Shown: piece by piece, positions 43,285-52,349 of the stretch | How the letters are laid out: the number at the start of each line of letters is the position of its first letter | Numbering within the stretch: the stretch's first letter is position 1 | Assembly (NCBI RefSeq): GCF_008693385.1 | Contig: NZ_CP044065.1 | Location: 2,914,001-2,978,000, forward strand | Source: Cupriavidus pauculus | Lineage (GTDB): Bacteria > Pseudomonadota > Gammaproteobacteria > Burkholderiales > Burkholderiaceae | Direction: 5' to 3' | Length of the DNA stretch: 64,000 nt | Notes under the pieces: model-generated | Seen by the model: only the letters and a program-made list of their open reading frames with translations | What the model was told of the DNA's origin: nothing | Database searches by the model: none | Program-made: the position numbers and the translations under genes

Positions 43285-44133
43285 TCAGACGTCGATGTGC
43301 GTGATCTTCTTGATCGCCTGATAGCCGATGAACTCCATCGTGCCGATCACCGCGAGCACGCCCCAGCCCAGCGGCGAATCGAACAACGGCGCCATCGCCT
43401 TCGGCTCCATATTGCGGAGCACGAGGATCAGGAAGATCGGCAGGCCCGTCATGACCCAGCCCTGCATCTTGCCCTGCGCGGTGAGCGATCGGATCTTGCC
43501 TTCCATCTGCTGCTTCTCGCGCAGCGTGCGCGCGACGGACTCGAGCGTCTCAGCCAGGTTCCCGCCCACCTCGCGCGAGATGGAAATCGCCGCGGTCACC
43601 ATCAGAAAGTCGGGCACCGGAATGCGGCGCTCCATATGGCGCAGCGCCACCATCAGATCGACACCGAGGCGAATCTCGCGCAACAGCAGCTCGAACTCCT
43701 GCGACACCGGCGGCCGCGATTCCTGCGCCACGCTTTCCAGTGCCATCGGGAAGCTCGCGCCGGCGCGCAGCGCGCCCGACATCATCAGCAGCGAATCCGG
43801 CAACTGTTCCTCGATCTCTCGCAGCCGCCGCGTCTGCATGCGCCGGACCCACAACCGCGGCAGCATGAAGGCGAGCGGAATCGACACCGCGGTGAACAGC
43901 ACGTTCTGCGACACCAGCCACACGACGAGCGGCAGCACAAAGACCGCAAGCGCCGAAATTCCCGCGAGCCGCTGCGTATTGATGAAGATGAACAGATCGG
44001 CGAGGTTCGATTCCACCTCGGTGGCCACGCGCTGCGTCCGCTGCACGAACCATGTGCGGCCGTGGAACAGCGCGCCCCACGCGAGGAACATGAGCACCGC
44101 GAAGATCAGAGCGAGTACGACGACGATTTCCAT
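43285..44133 (-). CDS. tadB: Flp pilus assembly protein TadB (type II secretion F domain)
   Basis: TadB is the first of two polytopic platform proteins, 282 residues, with an N-terminal membrane anchor, a T2SF domain with ALRAGASFPMALESVAQESRP and ISREVGGNLAETLESVARTLRE and C-terminal membrane helices. Location between tadA and tadC fits. It should contact the ATPase encoded immediately upstream. Confidence 0.92.
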   Translation of the reverse strand: MEIVVVLALIFAVLMFLAWGALFHGRTWFVQRTQRVATEVESNLADLFIFINTQRLAGISALAVFVLPLVVWLVSQNVLFTAVSIPLAFMLPRLWVRRMQTRRLREIEEQLPDSLLMMSGALRAGASFPMALESVAQESRPPVSQEFELLLREIRLGVDLMVALRHMERRIPVPDFLMVTAAISISREVGGNLAETLESVARTLREKQQMEGKIRSLTAQGKMQGWVMTGLPIFLILVLRNMEPKAMAPLFDSPLGWGVLAVIGTMEFIGYQAIKKITHIDV

Positions 44134-44173
44134 GGGAGCTTCTTACGTTGGTTACGTCCGTTGGTTGCCACCG

Positions 44174-46048
44174 TTACGCCGGCTGTTCGCCGAAGATCGA
44201 CGTGTCGACCGAGATACCGCGGCGAATCAGGTCCTGATAGAAATCGGGGATATAGCCCGTGGAGACGAAGCGGCCGCGAATGCGCCCCTGCTCGTCATAC
44301 CCGTCCTGCCGGAAATTGAACACATCCTGCAGCTGCACCACGCCCGTCTCCATGCCGCTGACCTCGGTGATGTACGTCACCCGCCGCGAGCCGCACGAGA
44401 AGCGCGTCTGCTGCACGATGATGTCCACGGCCGAGCACACCTGCTCGCGAATCGCCTGCACGGGCAGGTCCAGTCCCGCCATCAGCGTCATGACCTCGAG
44501 CCGCGACAGGCAGTCGCGCGGCGAGTTCGCGTGCGCGGTGGTCAGCGAGCCGTCGTGGCCCGTGTTCATGGCCTGGAGCATATCGAGCGCTTCGCCGCCG
44601 CGGCATTCGCCCACGACGATGCGGTCCGGCCGCATCCGCAGGCAGTTCTTGACGAGGTCGCGGATCGGCACCGCGCCCTTGCCTTCCATGTTCGCGGGCC
44701 GCGCCTCGAGCGAGACGAGGTTGGACTGCGTCAGCTGCAGTTCCGCGGCGTCTTCCACGGTGACGATGCGTTCGTCGTCGGGAATGAAGTTCGAGAGCAC
44801 GTTGAGCAGCGTGGTCTTGCCCGAGCCCGTACCGCCCGAGATCACGATGTTCGCGCGACGCTCCACGGCCACGCGCAGGAACTCGACCATCTGCGGCGAC
44901 ATGGAGCCGAATGCGACGAGGTCGCGCGCCTGCAGCTTGCGCTTCGAGAACTTCCGGATCGTGATGTTGGGGCCCTTGAGCGCGAGCGGCGGAATGACGG
45001 CATTCACGCGCGAGCCGTCCTTGAGCCGCGCATCGACCATCGGCGACGATTCGTCGATGCGGCGGCCGAGCGGCGCGACAATGCGCTCGATCGCGCCGAG
45101 CACGGCGCGATCGTCCGTGAAGATCACCGACGATCTGGCGAGCCGTCCCGAGCGCTCGACAAAGATCTCGTCATGCCGGTTGACCATGATTTCGGTCACG
45201 GCGTCGTCGGCGAGCAGCTCCTCGAGCGGGCCCAGGCCGATCACTTCGTCGAACACGCTCTTCTTGAGCACGCCGCGCGGAATCTGCGGCGTGTTGTAGC
45301 GCTTGTCGCCGTCGAGGATGTCGTCGAGCAGGCCGCCCACGAGCTGGCGCAGTTCTTCTTCCGGCATGCGCGCGACGTTGACGCGCCGCAGATCCATCGC
45401 GCTGATCAGTGCCTGATGCGCGGCCTTGCGGAGCTCGATGCCGAATGCGCTGTTGATGGGGGCGAGGGACTCGTCCTCGTGCCGTCCGGCGGCGGGCCGT
45501 GGCGCGGCCGGTGACATCATCGTTGGTGTCGATGGGTTCGGTGGTGTCGCCGGTGTCGCCGGGGTCGGCCCGGGCACTGCGGACGGCGTCGCGGCCGCCA
45601 TCTGGGGCGGTACAGTGGGGGCCGACACCCGACCCGACATGGAAGTCGGCACCGGGCGCGACATCGGGTCCGACACCGCGCCCGAAACCGCGACCGGCCC
45701 GGCGACGGTTTCGTCATTGGGACGCACGGGCGTCGCGGCCTGCGAATGCCCGTTCGCCTGGCCATTCACCGCCACCGCCAACGTATAGTTGCCGATCTCG
45801 ATCCGGTCCGCCGCCGTCAGCGGCCCATAAGACGTCACGGGATTCCCGTTGATCATCGTCGAGGCAATCCCGCCCTCGTCCTCGAGGTAATAGTGCCCCT
45901 CGCGATTCTCGATGCGCGCATGCAGCTTGCCGATCAGCAGCCCCTTGAGCACGATATCGCAGGCCGGGTCCTTGCCGATGGAGCACGCGTGTCCCACCTG
46001 GTACACGTCGCTGGCGCCGTTGCGCGCCGTGATGGTCAGCTTGAGCAT
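44174..46048 (-). CDS. tadA: TadA/CpaF secretion ATPase with N-terminal FHA domain
   Basis: This is the hexameric traffic ATPase of the Tad pilus, 624 residues. Residues 1-95 form a forkhead-associated (FHA) domain with SIGKDPACDIVLKG and HARIENREGHYYLEDEGG, which would bind phosphothreonine. A Pro/Thr-rich linker (100-190) leads to a CpaF-type ATPase with Walker A SGGTGSGKTT (near 405-413), Asp box, and VGECRGGEALDMLQAMNTGHDG with Walker B. Plain TadA proteins have about 450 residues, so the FHA fusion is extra. It suggests control by Ser/Thr phosphorylation or docking of a partner. No TadZ gene is seen, and the FHA part may replace its role. Confidence 0.93.
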   Translation of the reverse strand: MLKLTITARNGASDVYQVGHACSIGKDPACDIVLKGLLIGKLHARIENREGHYYLEDEGGIASTMINGNPVTSYGPLTAADRIEIGNYTLAVAVNGQANGHSQAATPVRPNDETVAGPVAVSGAVSDPMSRPVPTSMSGRVSAPTVPPQMAAATPSAVPGPTPATPATPPNPSTPTMMSPAAPRPAAGRHEDESLAPINSAFGIELRKAAHQALISAMDLRRVNVARMPEEELRQLVGGLLDDILDGDKRYNTPQIPRGVLKKSVFDEVIGLGPLEELLADDAVTEIMVNRHDEIFVERSGRLARSSVIFTDDRAVLGAIERIVAPLGRRIDESSPMVDARLKDGSRVNAVIPPLALKGPNITIRKFSKRKLQARDLVAFGSMSPQMVEFLRVAVERRANIVISGGTGSGKTTLLNVLSNFIPDDERIVTVEDAAELQLTQSNLVSLEARPANMEGKGAVPIRDLVKNCLRMRPDRIVVGECRGGEALDMLQAMNTGHDGSLTTAHANSPRDCLSRLEVMTLMAGLDLPVQAIREQVCSAVDIIVQQTRFSCGSRRVTYITEVSGMETGVVQLQDVFNFRQDGYDEQGRIRGRFVSTGYIPDFYQDLIRRGISVDTSIFGEQPA

Positions 46049-46059
46049 GACGTTACTCC

Positions 46060-47640
46060 TCAGCCTCCGCGGTACTGCGCGGCCGCGGCATCGGGTGCCG
46101 GTTGCTCCAGCAACTGGCCATGGCGCTTCTCGCGATCGATCTCCTGCTCGCGGCGGCGGTCGATCTCCGGCAGCGGGCTCGGATCCCCGTTCTCGTACCG
46201 GAAGTTGCGATCGATCGATTCGCCGCGGTTCATCACGTCCGCGGCCATGGGCTCCGCCGGGTCGTACAGCACCGGCGTCACGAAGATCACGAGGTCGCTC
46301 TTGTTGCTGCGGAAATTCGTCGAGCGGAACAGCTGGCCCAGCACGGGGATGTCCCCGAGCAGCGGCAGCTTGTCCACCGCACTGCTGGCCTGTGCCTGCA
46401 CGAGGCCCGACATCGCGATGGTCTCGCCCGGCCGGAGCGTGAGTTCCGACGACGTGCGCCGCGTCAGGAACGCCGGATAGCCGTTGACGGACAGCGACGG
46501 GTCGATCTGGCTGATCTCGGTACCGAGCGACGTGCTGATGACGTTGTCCCCATCGACCGCGGGCTTGACGTCGAGCTTGATGCCGTACTGCTTGTAGATC
46601 ACGGTCTGCGCGCCAAGCGCGCCCGCGAGCGGAATCGGCACCTCGCCGCCCGCGAGGAAGCTCGCGGTGCCGCCGCTGCGCGTGTTGAGTTCGGGCGCGG
46701 CCAGCACGTAGGCTTCGCCGCGGCTCACCGCGAGATTGATCTTCGAGAAGATCGACGTGGCGATGCCGAGGAACACCCCGCCGGCCGCGCCGTTGACCGA
46801 GCCCGGAATGGAGTCGTACGGCGAGCCGCTCTGGATCGGCGGCACCGTGCGGTAACGGCCCGTGTGCACGGCATTACCGGCCACCGACGCCTGCGGGCCG
46901 TTGATCTGCTGGTCCCACGAGATGCCGATATTCTCGAGCCCGGTCTTCGTGATCTCCATGATATGGACCTTGAACATCACGGCCTTCTTGATGGGCCCGC
47001 CGTCCTCGGTCTGGATCAGGTTGGTCGCCATGCGGAACCGCTCGACCACCGCCCGCGCATCGTCCTTGCGTTCCGGATGCACATAGCCGCGCACGATGAC
47101 GGATCCGCCGCGCTGCGTGATCTCGAGCTTGCGCACGAACGGCGACAGCGCCACGCGCATCTGATCGGCCGCATCGCCGAGGTCCTGATCGGTGACGCGC
47201 ACGCGCACATGCATCGCGATGCCCGCTTCGTTCCAGATCACCAGGCTCGTGACACCCGCCTTTTCCGCCAGCAGCACGAGGCGACGATCGACCACGGTGC
47301 TGCTGACGAGGCTGCCGTCGCCGACGGCCACGCGCTTGATGGTGCCCGGCACATCCACCACGCGCACTTCGCCGCGGAACAGCACGATCTCGTACTGGGC
47401 GCGCGCGCCCGCCGTCACGGGCGTTGGCGTGACCATGGCAAGCGTCGCGGCTTCTGGCTTCACGCTGCCCGGAACGCCGCGCACCACGCCGCTCGCATTG
47501 GGCTGACTCGCGCCTTCGGTTGCGGTGGCCGTGGCCGCGCGGGCCGGCAGGTACGGCGCGGCCATCGCCACGCCGATCAACCACACGAGGACCCTACCCT
47601 GGCTGGCCGCGTTGCGGGCGGCTCTGTTTTGACTGGACAT
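46060..47640 (-). CDS. rcpA: Flp pilus secretin RcpA/CpaC
   Basis: This is the outer-membrane secretin of the Tad apparatus, 526 residues. A signal peptide is in the first 35 residues. Residues about 75-215 include the N-domain with BON-like RGYVHPERKDDARAVVERF, and the secretin core follows with VPLLGDIPVLGQLFRSTNF and EISQIDPSLSVNG. The final segment ends in a Gly-rich tail. It is 11 bases upstream of tadA. Multimeric channel for the pilus. Confidence 0.92.
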   Translation of the reverse strand: MSSQNRAARNAASQGRVLVWLIGVAMAAPYLPARAATATATEGASQPNASGVVRGVPGSVKPEAATLAMVTPTPVTAGARAQYEIVLFRGEVRVVDVPGTIKRVAVGDGSLVSSTVVDRRLVLLAEKAGVTSLVIWNEAGIAMHVRVRVTDQDLGDAADQMRVALSPFVRKLEITQRGGSVIVRGYVHPERKDDARAVVERFRMATNLIQTEDGGPIKKAVMFKVHIMEITKTGLENIGISWDQQINGPQASVAGNAVHTGRYRTVPPIQSGSPYDSIPGSVNGAAGGVFLGIATSIFSKINLAVSRGEAYVLAAPELNTRSGGTASFLAGGEVPIPLAGALGAQTVIYKQYGIKLDVKPAVDGDNVISTSLGTEISQIDPSLSVNGYPAFLTRRTSSELTLRPGETIAMSGLVQAQASSAVDKLPLLGDIPVLGQLFRSTNFRSNKSDLVIFVTPVLYDPAEPMAADVMNRGESIDRNFRYENGDPSPLPEIDRRREQEIDREKRHGQLLEQPAPDAAAAQYRGG

Positions 47641-47693
47641 GCAATCGCTCTTCTGTAATGGATGGACTCGGGGAGAGAGGGAGGCTCGCGCGG

Positions 47694-48788
47694 CTAGTTG
47701 CCGGTGCCGGAGACACTTCCGGGGGGGCTGCCACTGAGGGCACTGGCCAGGCGCTCCATGTTCGCCTGCTGCGCGGCCGCGAGTTTCTGCGCGGCCGCGA
47801 GCGCCGCATCGGCCTGCGCGCCGCGACCGTCATTGCCCGCCGCATTGCCGGCCACCGCGGCCGCGGGCAACTCGGGCACGGTGCCCAGCATGTTGCCGCC
47901 GCTGTTGCCGACGATGTACTGCACGGTGTCGCCGGTGTCTTCGGCGGAGAACAGCGTGCGCTCGTGCAGCGCGATGGCGGGCGTTTCGCGTTTGTCCGCC
48001 GCATTGCGCAGCACCGCGCGCAGCGCGCCGACCTTCTGCGCGAGCGCGATGCGCGCGGCCTGCTCGGAGGTGACCGACAGCGTCAGGCTGTCGTAGCCCG
48101 CGGCTTCGTCGTTGGGGTCGCCATTGCGCTGCGCCGCGCGCTGACGCTCGAATGCCTCGCCGAGGTCGCGCGGGCGCACGTCCTGGCCGGTGGCCAGCAC
48201 CACCACGTTGGAGAGCAGCATGCGCGCGGTCTTGTCGGTGTCCTTCGGTCCGGGGGCTCCGCCGGCCTTGGCGCCGCCGCCGCCCGCCCCCGACGTGAGC
48301 AGATACAGGTCGATATGGTTGCCGGGCTTGAGCATCTTGGCCGCCGAGTTGGTGGCGTCGATCTCGATCGTCAGCGCGCGTTTGCCCACTTCGAGCATGT
48401 CCGAGAAGTCGCGCGCCTGCAGCGCCTCCAGATCCGCGCGGCGCACGGGACGGCCGCGGCTGACCGGGCGCACGAGCTTGAGGTTGGACACCGCGTCGAA
48501 GTCGCTCGCGCGAATCACGTCCTCGAACACGAGATCCGCGGGCACGTCGCGCGCGGCAAACGCGCTGTTGTCAACGGGCGTGCCGACCGGCAGATCTCGC
48601 GTCGGCACCATGACCGATACGCGCTGCTGGCGGTTCATCTCCTCCGCGAGCCTGGCCTTGAGCGCGTCCTCGCGCCCCTCCAGAAAGCGGTACACCCAGA
48701 ACGTCAGCAGGCCGGCGGCAAGCACGGCGATCACGAGCAGGACCCAGGGATTACTGGCCAGTGACTGGACTTTTATTTTCTTCAGCAT
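47694..48788 (-). CDS. rcpC: Flp pilus assembly protein RcpC/CpaB
   Basis: This is a 364-residue periplasmic or membrane-bound protein of the RcpC/CpaB family. A membrane anchor is at about 14-34 (WVLLVIAVLAAGLLTFWVYRF, in parts). A SAF domain follows (VSVMVPTRDLPVGTPVD and the conserved RDVPADLVFEDVI), then the RcpC core and a Gly/Ala-rich C-terminus with coiled-coil character. It probably stabilises the secretin. The gene precedes rcpA by 53 bases. Confidence 0.9.
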   Translation of the reverse strand: MLKKIKVQSLASNPWVLLVIAVLAAGLLTFWVYRFLEGREDALKARLAEEMNRQQRVSVMVPTRDLPVGTPVDNSAFAARDVPADLVFEDVIRASDFDAVSNLKLVRPVSRGRPVRRADLEALQARDFSDMLEVGKRALTIEIDATNSAAKMLKPGNHIDLYLLTSGAGGGGAKAGGAPGPKDTDKTARMLLSNVVVLATGQDVRPRDLGEAFERQRAAQRNGDPNDEAAGYDSLTLSVTSEQAARIALAQKVGALRAVLRNAADKRETPAIALHERTLFSAEDTGDTVQYIVGNSGGNMLGTVPELPAAAVAGNAAGNDGRGAQADAALAAAQKLAAAQQANMERLASALSGSPPGSVSGTGN

Positions 48789-48850
48789 GAGAGACAGACC
48801 CGATGAAAAAACCCGATGAAGCGACAGAAGCGGCAGAGGCGGCGACGCGC

Positions 48851-49015
48851 TCAGGGCACGGCGATCGCGTAGCTGTACGACTGGTAGAAGGTCCTGAAGG
48901 CCGCGAGCAGTTGATTGATCACGGAGTTGTCGCCCCCCACGATGAGCAACAGGATCACGACCACGAGCATGACCACGTACTCGGCGTAGGCCTGACCGGC
49001 CTGGCCCCGCTTCAC
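48851..49015 (-). CDS. Flp/TadE-like small pilin
   Basis: This 54-residue protein begins at GTG 49015, overlapping the stop of the gene upstream as GTGA, with GAGG nearby. A class IV-like prepilin motif, GQAYAEYV (Glu at +5 and Tyr at +6 after the likely Gly cut), precedes one strongly hydrophobic helix (VMLVVVILLLIVGG). It is shorter than Flp but has the same form, so a minor pilin is likely. It lies between an unknown secreted protein and rcpC. Confidence 0.75.
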   Translation of the reverse strand: MKRGQAGQAYAEYVVMLVVVILLLIVGGDNSVINQLLAAFRTFYQSYSYAIAVP

Positions 49016-49722
49016 AGCGTCCTCGACACGTTGATGACCGCGCGCGTGGCGGCCCCGCGCGGCAAGAAGGTCGCGTCCAGCTTGTAGCCTTCCTTTTGCA
49101 GCGCGATGGCACGCCCGCCGCGCAGTCCGGCCGCGCGCGGGACGCCGGCATCGGCCAGCACGCGCCAGCCGCTCGCGAGCAGACTCGACAGGAAGCGCGC
49201 ATGCGTGCCGCGCGCGCTGCCGTCGACATCGACGACCACGGTGCGCGCGACCGCCATCGGGTCGCGGCTCACGGTATCGGACACGACGCGTCCGCCCACG
49301 GGCAACGGCATGGCGCGCGCGCCGACTTCCGTTGGCAGATCGGCGCGCTGCAGGCGCATGGCGCTGAAGAGGCCGCCGCTCATGCCATCCGCGCCGCGCT
49401 GCGCGGGCATCTGCAGCACATAGCTGCAGTCGTTCTCGATCGCGGTGATCAGCCAGCCCTTGCGGCTGCGCAACGCGCGAGAGGGCACGCCGGCGTCCTC
49501 CCAGTAAGCGCGCCAGCGGCGTGCCACCTCGTCGGGGCTGTCCTTGTAGGAGACCGCCATCACGGTCACGGGCATGCCATCGACGAGCGTGTCCTCGCCG
49601 AGCCACGCGGCCGCGTCGGGCTTCATCGGCTTGCGCGCGCACGCGCCCGCGACGGCCGCGTGCGCGGCACACGTCATGAGTAGCGCGACCGATGCGGCGC
49701 GCATGAAGGCTGCGAAGTTCAT
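49012..49722 (-). CDS. Secreted protein of unknown function in the Tad operon
   Basis: This 236-residue protein has a signal peptide (residues 1-25, VALLMTCAAHAAVA) and no transmembrane segments after it. The mature domain has a Cys (NDCSYVLQ), a motif SYKDSPDEVARRWRAYWEDAGVPSR and LASGWRVLAD. I recognise no family. It overlaps its neighbours by start-stop junctions (start at 49722 overlaps the stop of the preceding gene at 49719; GTGA at its end), so it belongs to the Tad transcript and may be a pilus accessory factor. Confidence 0.75.
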   Translation of the reverse strand: MNFAAFMRAASVALLMTCAAHAAVAGACARKPMKPDAAAWLGEDTLVDGMPVTVMAVSYKDSPDEVARRWRAYWEDAGVPSRALRSRKGWLITAIENDCSYVLQMPAQRGADGMSGGLFSAMRLQRADLPTEVGARAMPLPVGGRVVSDTVSRDPMAVARTVVVDVDGSARGTHARFLSSLLASGWRVLADAGVPRAAGLRGGRAIALQKEGYKLDATFLPRGAATRAVINVSRTL

Positions 49723-50510
49723 TGACCCACCCTGTCCGCCGGGACCACGTCCGGCGCAATCTTGCCGAGATCGAGCCCCGTGATATCCGGCGCAAAGACG
49801 GCCAGCGGCATGAAGATGGCGCTGCCGAGGAATTCGCCGCGATGCAGCGGCGCGAGGTTGGTCACCTGCGCGAGCGTCCCGTCACGCCCGTCCGGTGTCC
49901 ATGCATTGGTGAGCAGCACGTTGGCGTCGCTGGCCGTGAAGCCGGTCCAGCCCGGCCACAGCTTGCGCAGCGTCTGGCTGTCCGCGCCCACGGCGACGTC
50001 GATCTGCGCACGCTGCTGGTTCGTGATGGACAGGTCCGGCCCCACGCCGACCGCGCCGCCCGCATCGAGGACGCCGATCGCGGTGTCGAGCGCCGTGCCC
50101 GTGTTGGTGCGCGAGGTGCGCAGCTGTATGTCTTCGTATCGCTTGAGCAGGTCCTTGCCCGCGACGTCATGCCACATCGGCAGGCCGCCCTGCGGCAGGG
50201 CATTGCGCGTACCGTCGTCCGCGCGCAATGCCGGCGCGTCGTGGCCGAACACGCGTTGCACCGCTTCGCTGCGCAGCGCCTGCGGCGTCTTGGTGACGGA
50301 CGCGCCATACTTGTTCCAGCCCGCGTCGTCGAGGTACACGGTGCGTTCCCACGCCGCATAGCGGCTGGCCATCAGCGTCTTGGTACGCACGTCGTGAAAA
50401 CGGCCGAGCATCGCAAGCGCGAGGAACAGCAGCACGAGCACGCCGCCGGCGGCCGCGGCGAGTTCGACGAGGGCCTGGCCGCGTTGACGAAGACGCATCG
50501 CTCGCATCAT
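49719..50510 (-). CDS. TadE/TadG-like membrane-anchored pilus protein
   Basis: This 263-residue protein starts at ATG 50510 (MMRAMRLRQRGQALVELAA), overlapping the stop of the previous gene as ATGA. RGQALVELAAAAGGVLVLLF is a TadE/G-type prepilin-like leader and helix, after which a soluble periplasmic domain with TADS-like repeats follows. Function in the pilus is inferred from the leader and place; the soluble part matches no domain I know. Confidence 0.75.
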   Translation of the reverse strand: MMRAMRLRQRGQALVELAAAAGGVLVLLFLALAMLGRFHDVRTKTLMASRYAAWERTVYLDDAGWNKYGASVTKTPQALRSEAVQRVFGHDAPALRADDGTRNALPQGGLPMWHDVAGKDLLKRYEDIQLRTSRTNTGTALDTAIGVLDAGGAVGVGPDLSITNQQRAQIDVAVGADSQTLRKLWPGWTGFTASDANVLLTNAWTPDGRDGTLAQVTNLAPLHRGEFLGSAIFMPLAVFAPDITGLDLGKIAPDVVPADRVGQ

Positions 50511-52039
50511 GGCGCTCCCGCGGCCTGCGCGGCGGCGGCCGCTTCGAGCTCGACCGTCGGCGTATCGACGAGCGATGCCTGCCAGTACGGATTGAACAGG
50601 CTCGGATACTCGTAGCGGTTGTCCGAACGGTTCCACGACGCCGCGCGCAGCAGCGCGCCCGCGCCGCTGCTATTGCGCGGCCGGATGAAGTACGCGCTGG
50701 CGCTTGCGAGCGCGCGCAGCTCGCTCGACGGGGCGCCTTCCTGCAGGCCCACGCGGCCCACCCCGACCCGCAGCGTGGACGTCGTGCGCGTGCTTGCGAT
50801 ATTGCGCGAGACCTGCAGCGTGAGGGTCGGCGCGCGATTGAAGTCCGCGCCCTTCGCCGGCGTGGCATTGGCCGGCGTGGAAAGGTCGTAGTACTGCTGC
50901 AGGCCGGCGCGGCTGCTGTTGTCGAGCGAGGTGCCGGGGCCGGCCGAGTACTGCATGCCGGCGGCAACGGCCGCCGCGCTGGCGATCGCATCGCCGATAT
51001 GGCCCGTGCCGCGATATCCGCTCGTGCCCGAGTAGCGATTGCCGGGGCCGTTCGCGGCGCCGCCGCGGCCCATCGACTCGATGATCGGGATGATCAGCGG
51101 CACCGGTTCCGGCAGGAACAGGCAGCTGATAAAGCCTTCGGCCGCGGTTGCGTCGAGCGCTTCCCAGCCCTTCATGTCCGGGCGCAGCTGCGTGGCGCCC
51201 GAATGCGGCTGGCCGACCAGCATGAACGTTACCGACGCGCCCGTGCAGCCCTTGTACGCGGTGCTGGCGACGAACGGCGTGCGGATATTGCCGCGCTCGG
51301 GCGTAAAACCGTCCATGCTCGCGTCGTCGGTCACCACGTCCGCAAAGCGGTCGCCCGTACCGCCCGCACCCTTGGCGCCGGTAGCCTGCGGGTCCGTGCG
51401 TGTCGTGAATTTCTGCCACGCCGCGATGCGTGGCGCGCCGAGCGTGGCGAGGTAGCCCTTGTCGGCATGCGTGTCGCGCTGGTTCGCCTGCGCGACTTCC
51501 TCGGCGACGAACGGCATGTTGAGCTTGGTGGCCACCGTATAGGCCTGCTGCGCGAGGGACAGGCCCTCGATCAGCACGTCGAGGCCCTTCACCGCGGTTG
51601 GCGCGACCGAATTCACGGTCGCCTTCAGCGGCGCGATGATGGGCCGCGCGACCTGCTTGGGCAGGGTCCACTGCACGGCGCCGAGGTCCGCGAAAATGTT
51701 GACCAGTTCGTCGGTGACGTGATCCTTGCCGTCAGTCTCGTCGACTTCCTCGATCCACGACTTGAGGCTCAGCAGCTGGGCCACGTGCACCTGGTTCGCG
51801 ACCATTGCGCGGTTGGTGTACGCGGCAAAGTTGTAGTCCCGTGCCTGCATCACCGCCACGCTGTACGCGGCGGCATCGGCCGTGTTCTGCAGCTTGGCTT
51901 TGGCGGTGGTCAGCTGCGAAGCGTTGAACGCCACGTACAGCGCCACCGCGCCCACGGCCAGGAAGATGAGGGCGAAGGCCAGCGCCTGCCCTCGTTGCCG
52001 GGCGGGCGCGGCCGTGCGCCGGTGACGCACGCTGCACAT
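50507..52039 (-). CDS. tadG: TadG-like pilus assembly protein
   Basis: This is a 510-residue protein with the TadG-type N-terminus RQRGQALAFALIFLAVGAVALYVAF (RxxGxA, then one long hydrophobic helix). The rest is periplasmic and rich in Ala and Gly, with SYRG-like repeats. The length and N-terminal segment match the Tad pilus assembly family (PF13400-like). It follows the flp gene by 22 bases. It probably anchors or supports the pilus in the periplasm. Confidence 0.82.
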   Translation of the reverse strand: MCSVRHRRTAAPARQRGQALAFALIFLAVGAVALYVAFNASQLTTAKAKLQNTADAAAYSVAVMQARDYNFAAYTNRAMVANQVHVAQLLSLKSWIEEVDETDGKDHVTDELVNIFADLGAVQWTLPKQVARPIIAPLKATVNSVAPTAVKGLDVLIEGLSLAQQAYTVATKLNMPFVAEEVAQANQRDTHADKGYLATLGAPRIAAWQKFTTRTDPQATGAKGAGGTGDRFADVVTDDASMDGFTPERGNIRTPFVASTAYKGCTGASVTFMLVGQPHSGATQLRPDMKGWEALDATAAEGFISCLFLPEPVPLIIPIIESMGRGGAANGPGNRYSGTSGYRGTGHIGDAIASAAAVAAGMQYSAGPGTSLDNSSRAGLQQYYDLSTPANATPAKGADFNRAPTLTLQVSRNIASTRTTSTLRVGVGRVGLQEGAPSSELRALASASAYFIRPRNSSGAGALLRAASWNRSDNRYEYPSLFNPYWQASLVDTPTVELEAAAAAQAAGAP

Positions 52040-52061
52040 GATATCGACACCAATCTTCTAA

Positions 52062-52349
52062 TTATTTGCCGGTGTCGTTGCCGACGTTGAAGTTGTTCAG
52101 GCCCTTGCCCTGATTGGCCTTGCTCGTGGCCTGGCCCGAGGACTCGCCGGCGCGGTTGATGTTGTTCTGCGACTCGTCGGTCTTGCCCGACATTTCCGAG
52201 GCCAGCGCGGCGGTCTGGTTGCGGATGGTCTGGCCGAACATCGCGTACACGCCGATCGCGGACACCGCGATGAGGGCCACGATGATGATGTATTCGGTCA
52301 TGCCCTGACCGGCCTGGCGGAACTTGCGGCGAAGCTGTGCGAACTTCAT
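52062..52349 (-). CDS. flp: Flp-type pilin
   Basis: This is a 95-residue small pilin. The leader and motif are RQAGQGMTEYIIIVALIAVSAIG (Gly-cut site, Glu at +5 and Tyr), followed by one hydrophobic helix and a polar tail rich in Asn, Gln and Gly. ATG 52349 follows GGAG at 7 bases; the longer frame upstream is not needed. It is the first gene of the Tad operon, as expected for the major Flp pilin, and the tail is longer than a typical Flp. Confidence 0.87.
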   Translation of the reverse strand: MKFAQLRRKFRQAGQGMTEYIIIVALIAVSAIGVYAMFGQTIRNQTAALASEMSGKTDESQNNINRAGESSGQATSKANQGKGLNNFNVGNDTGK

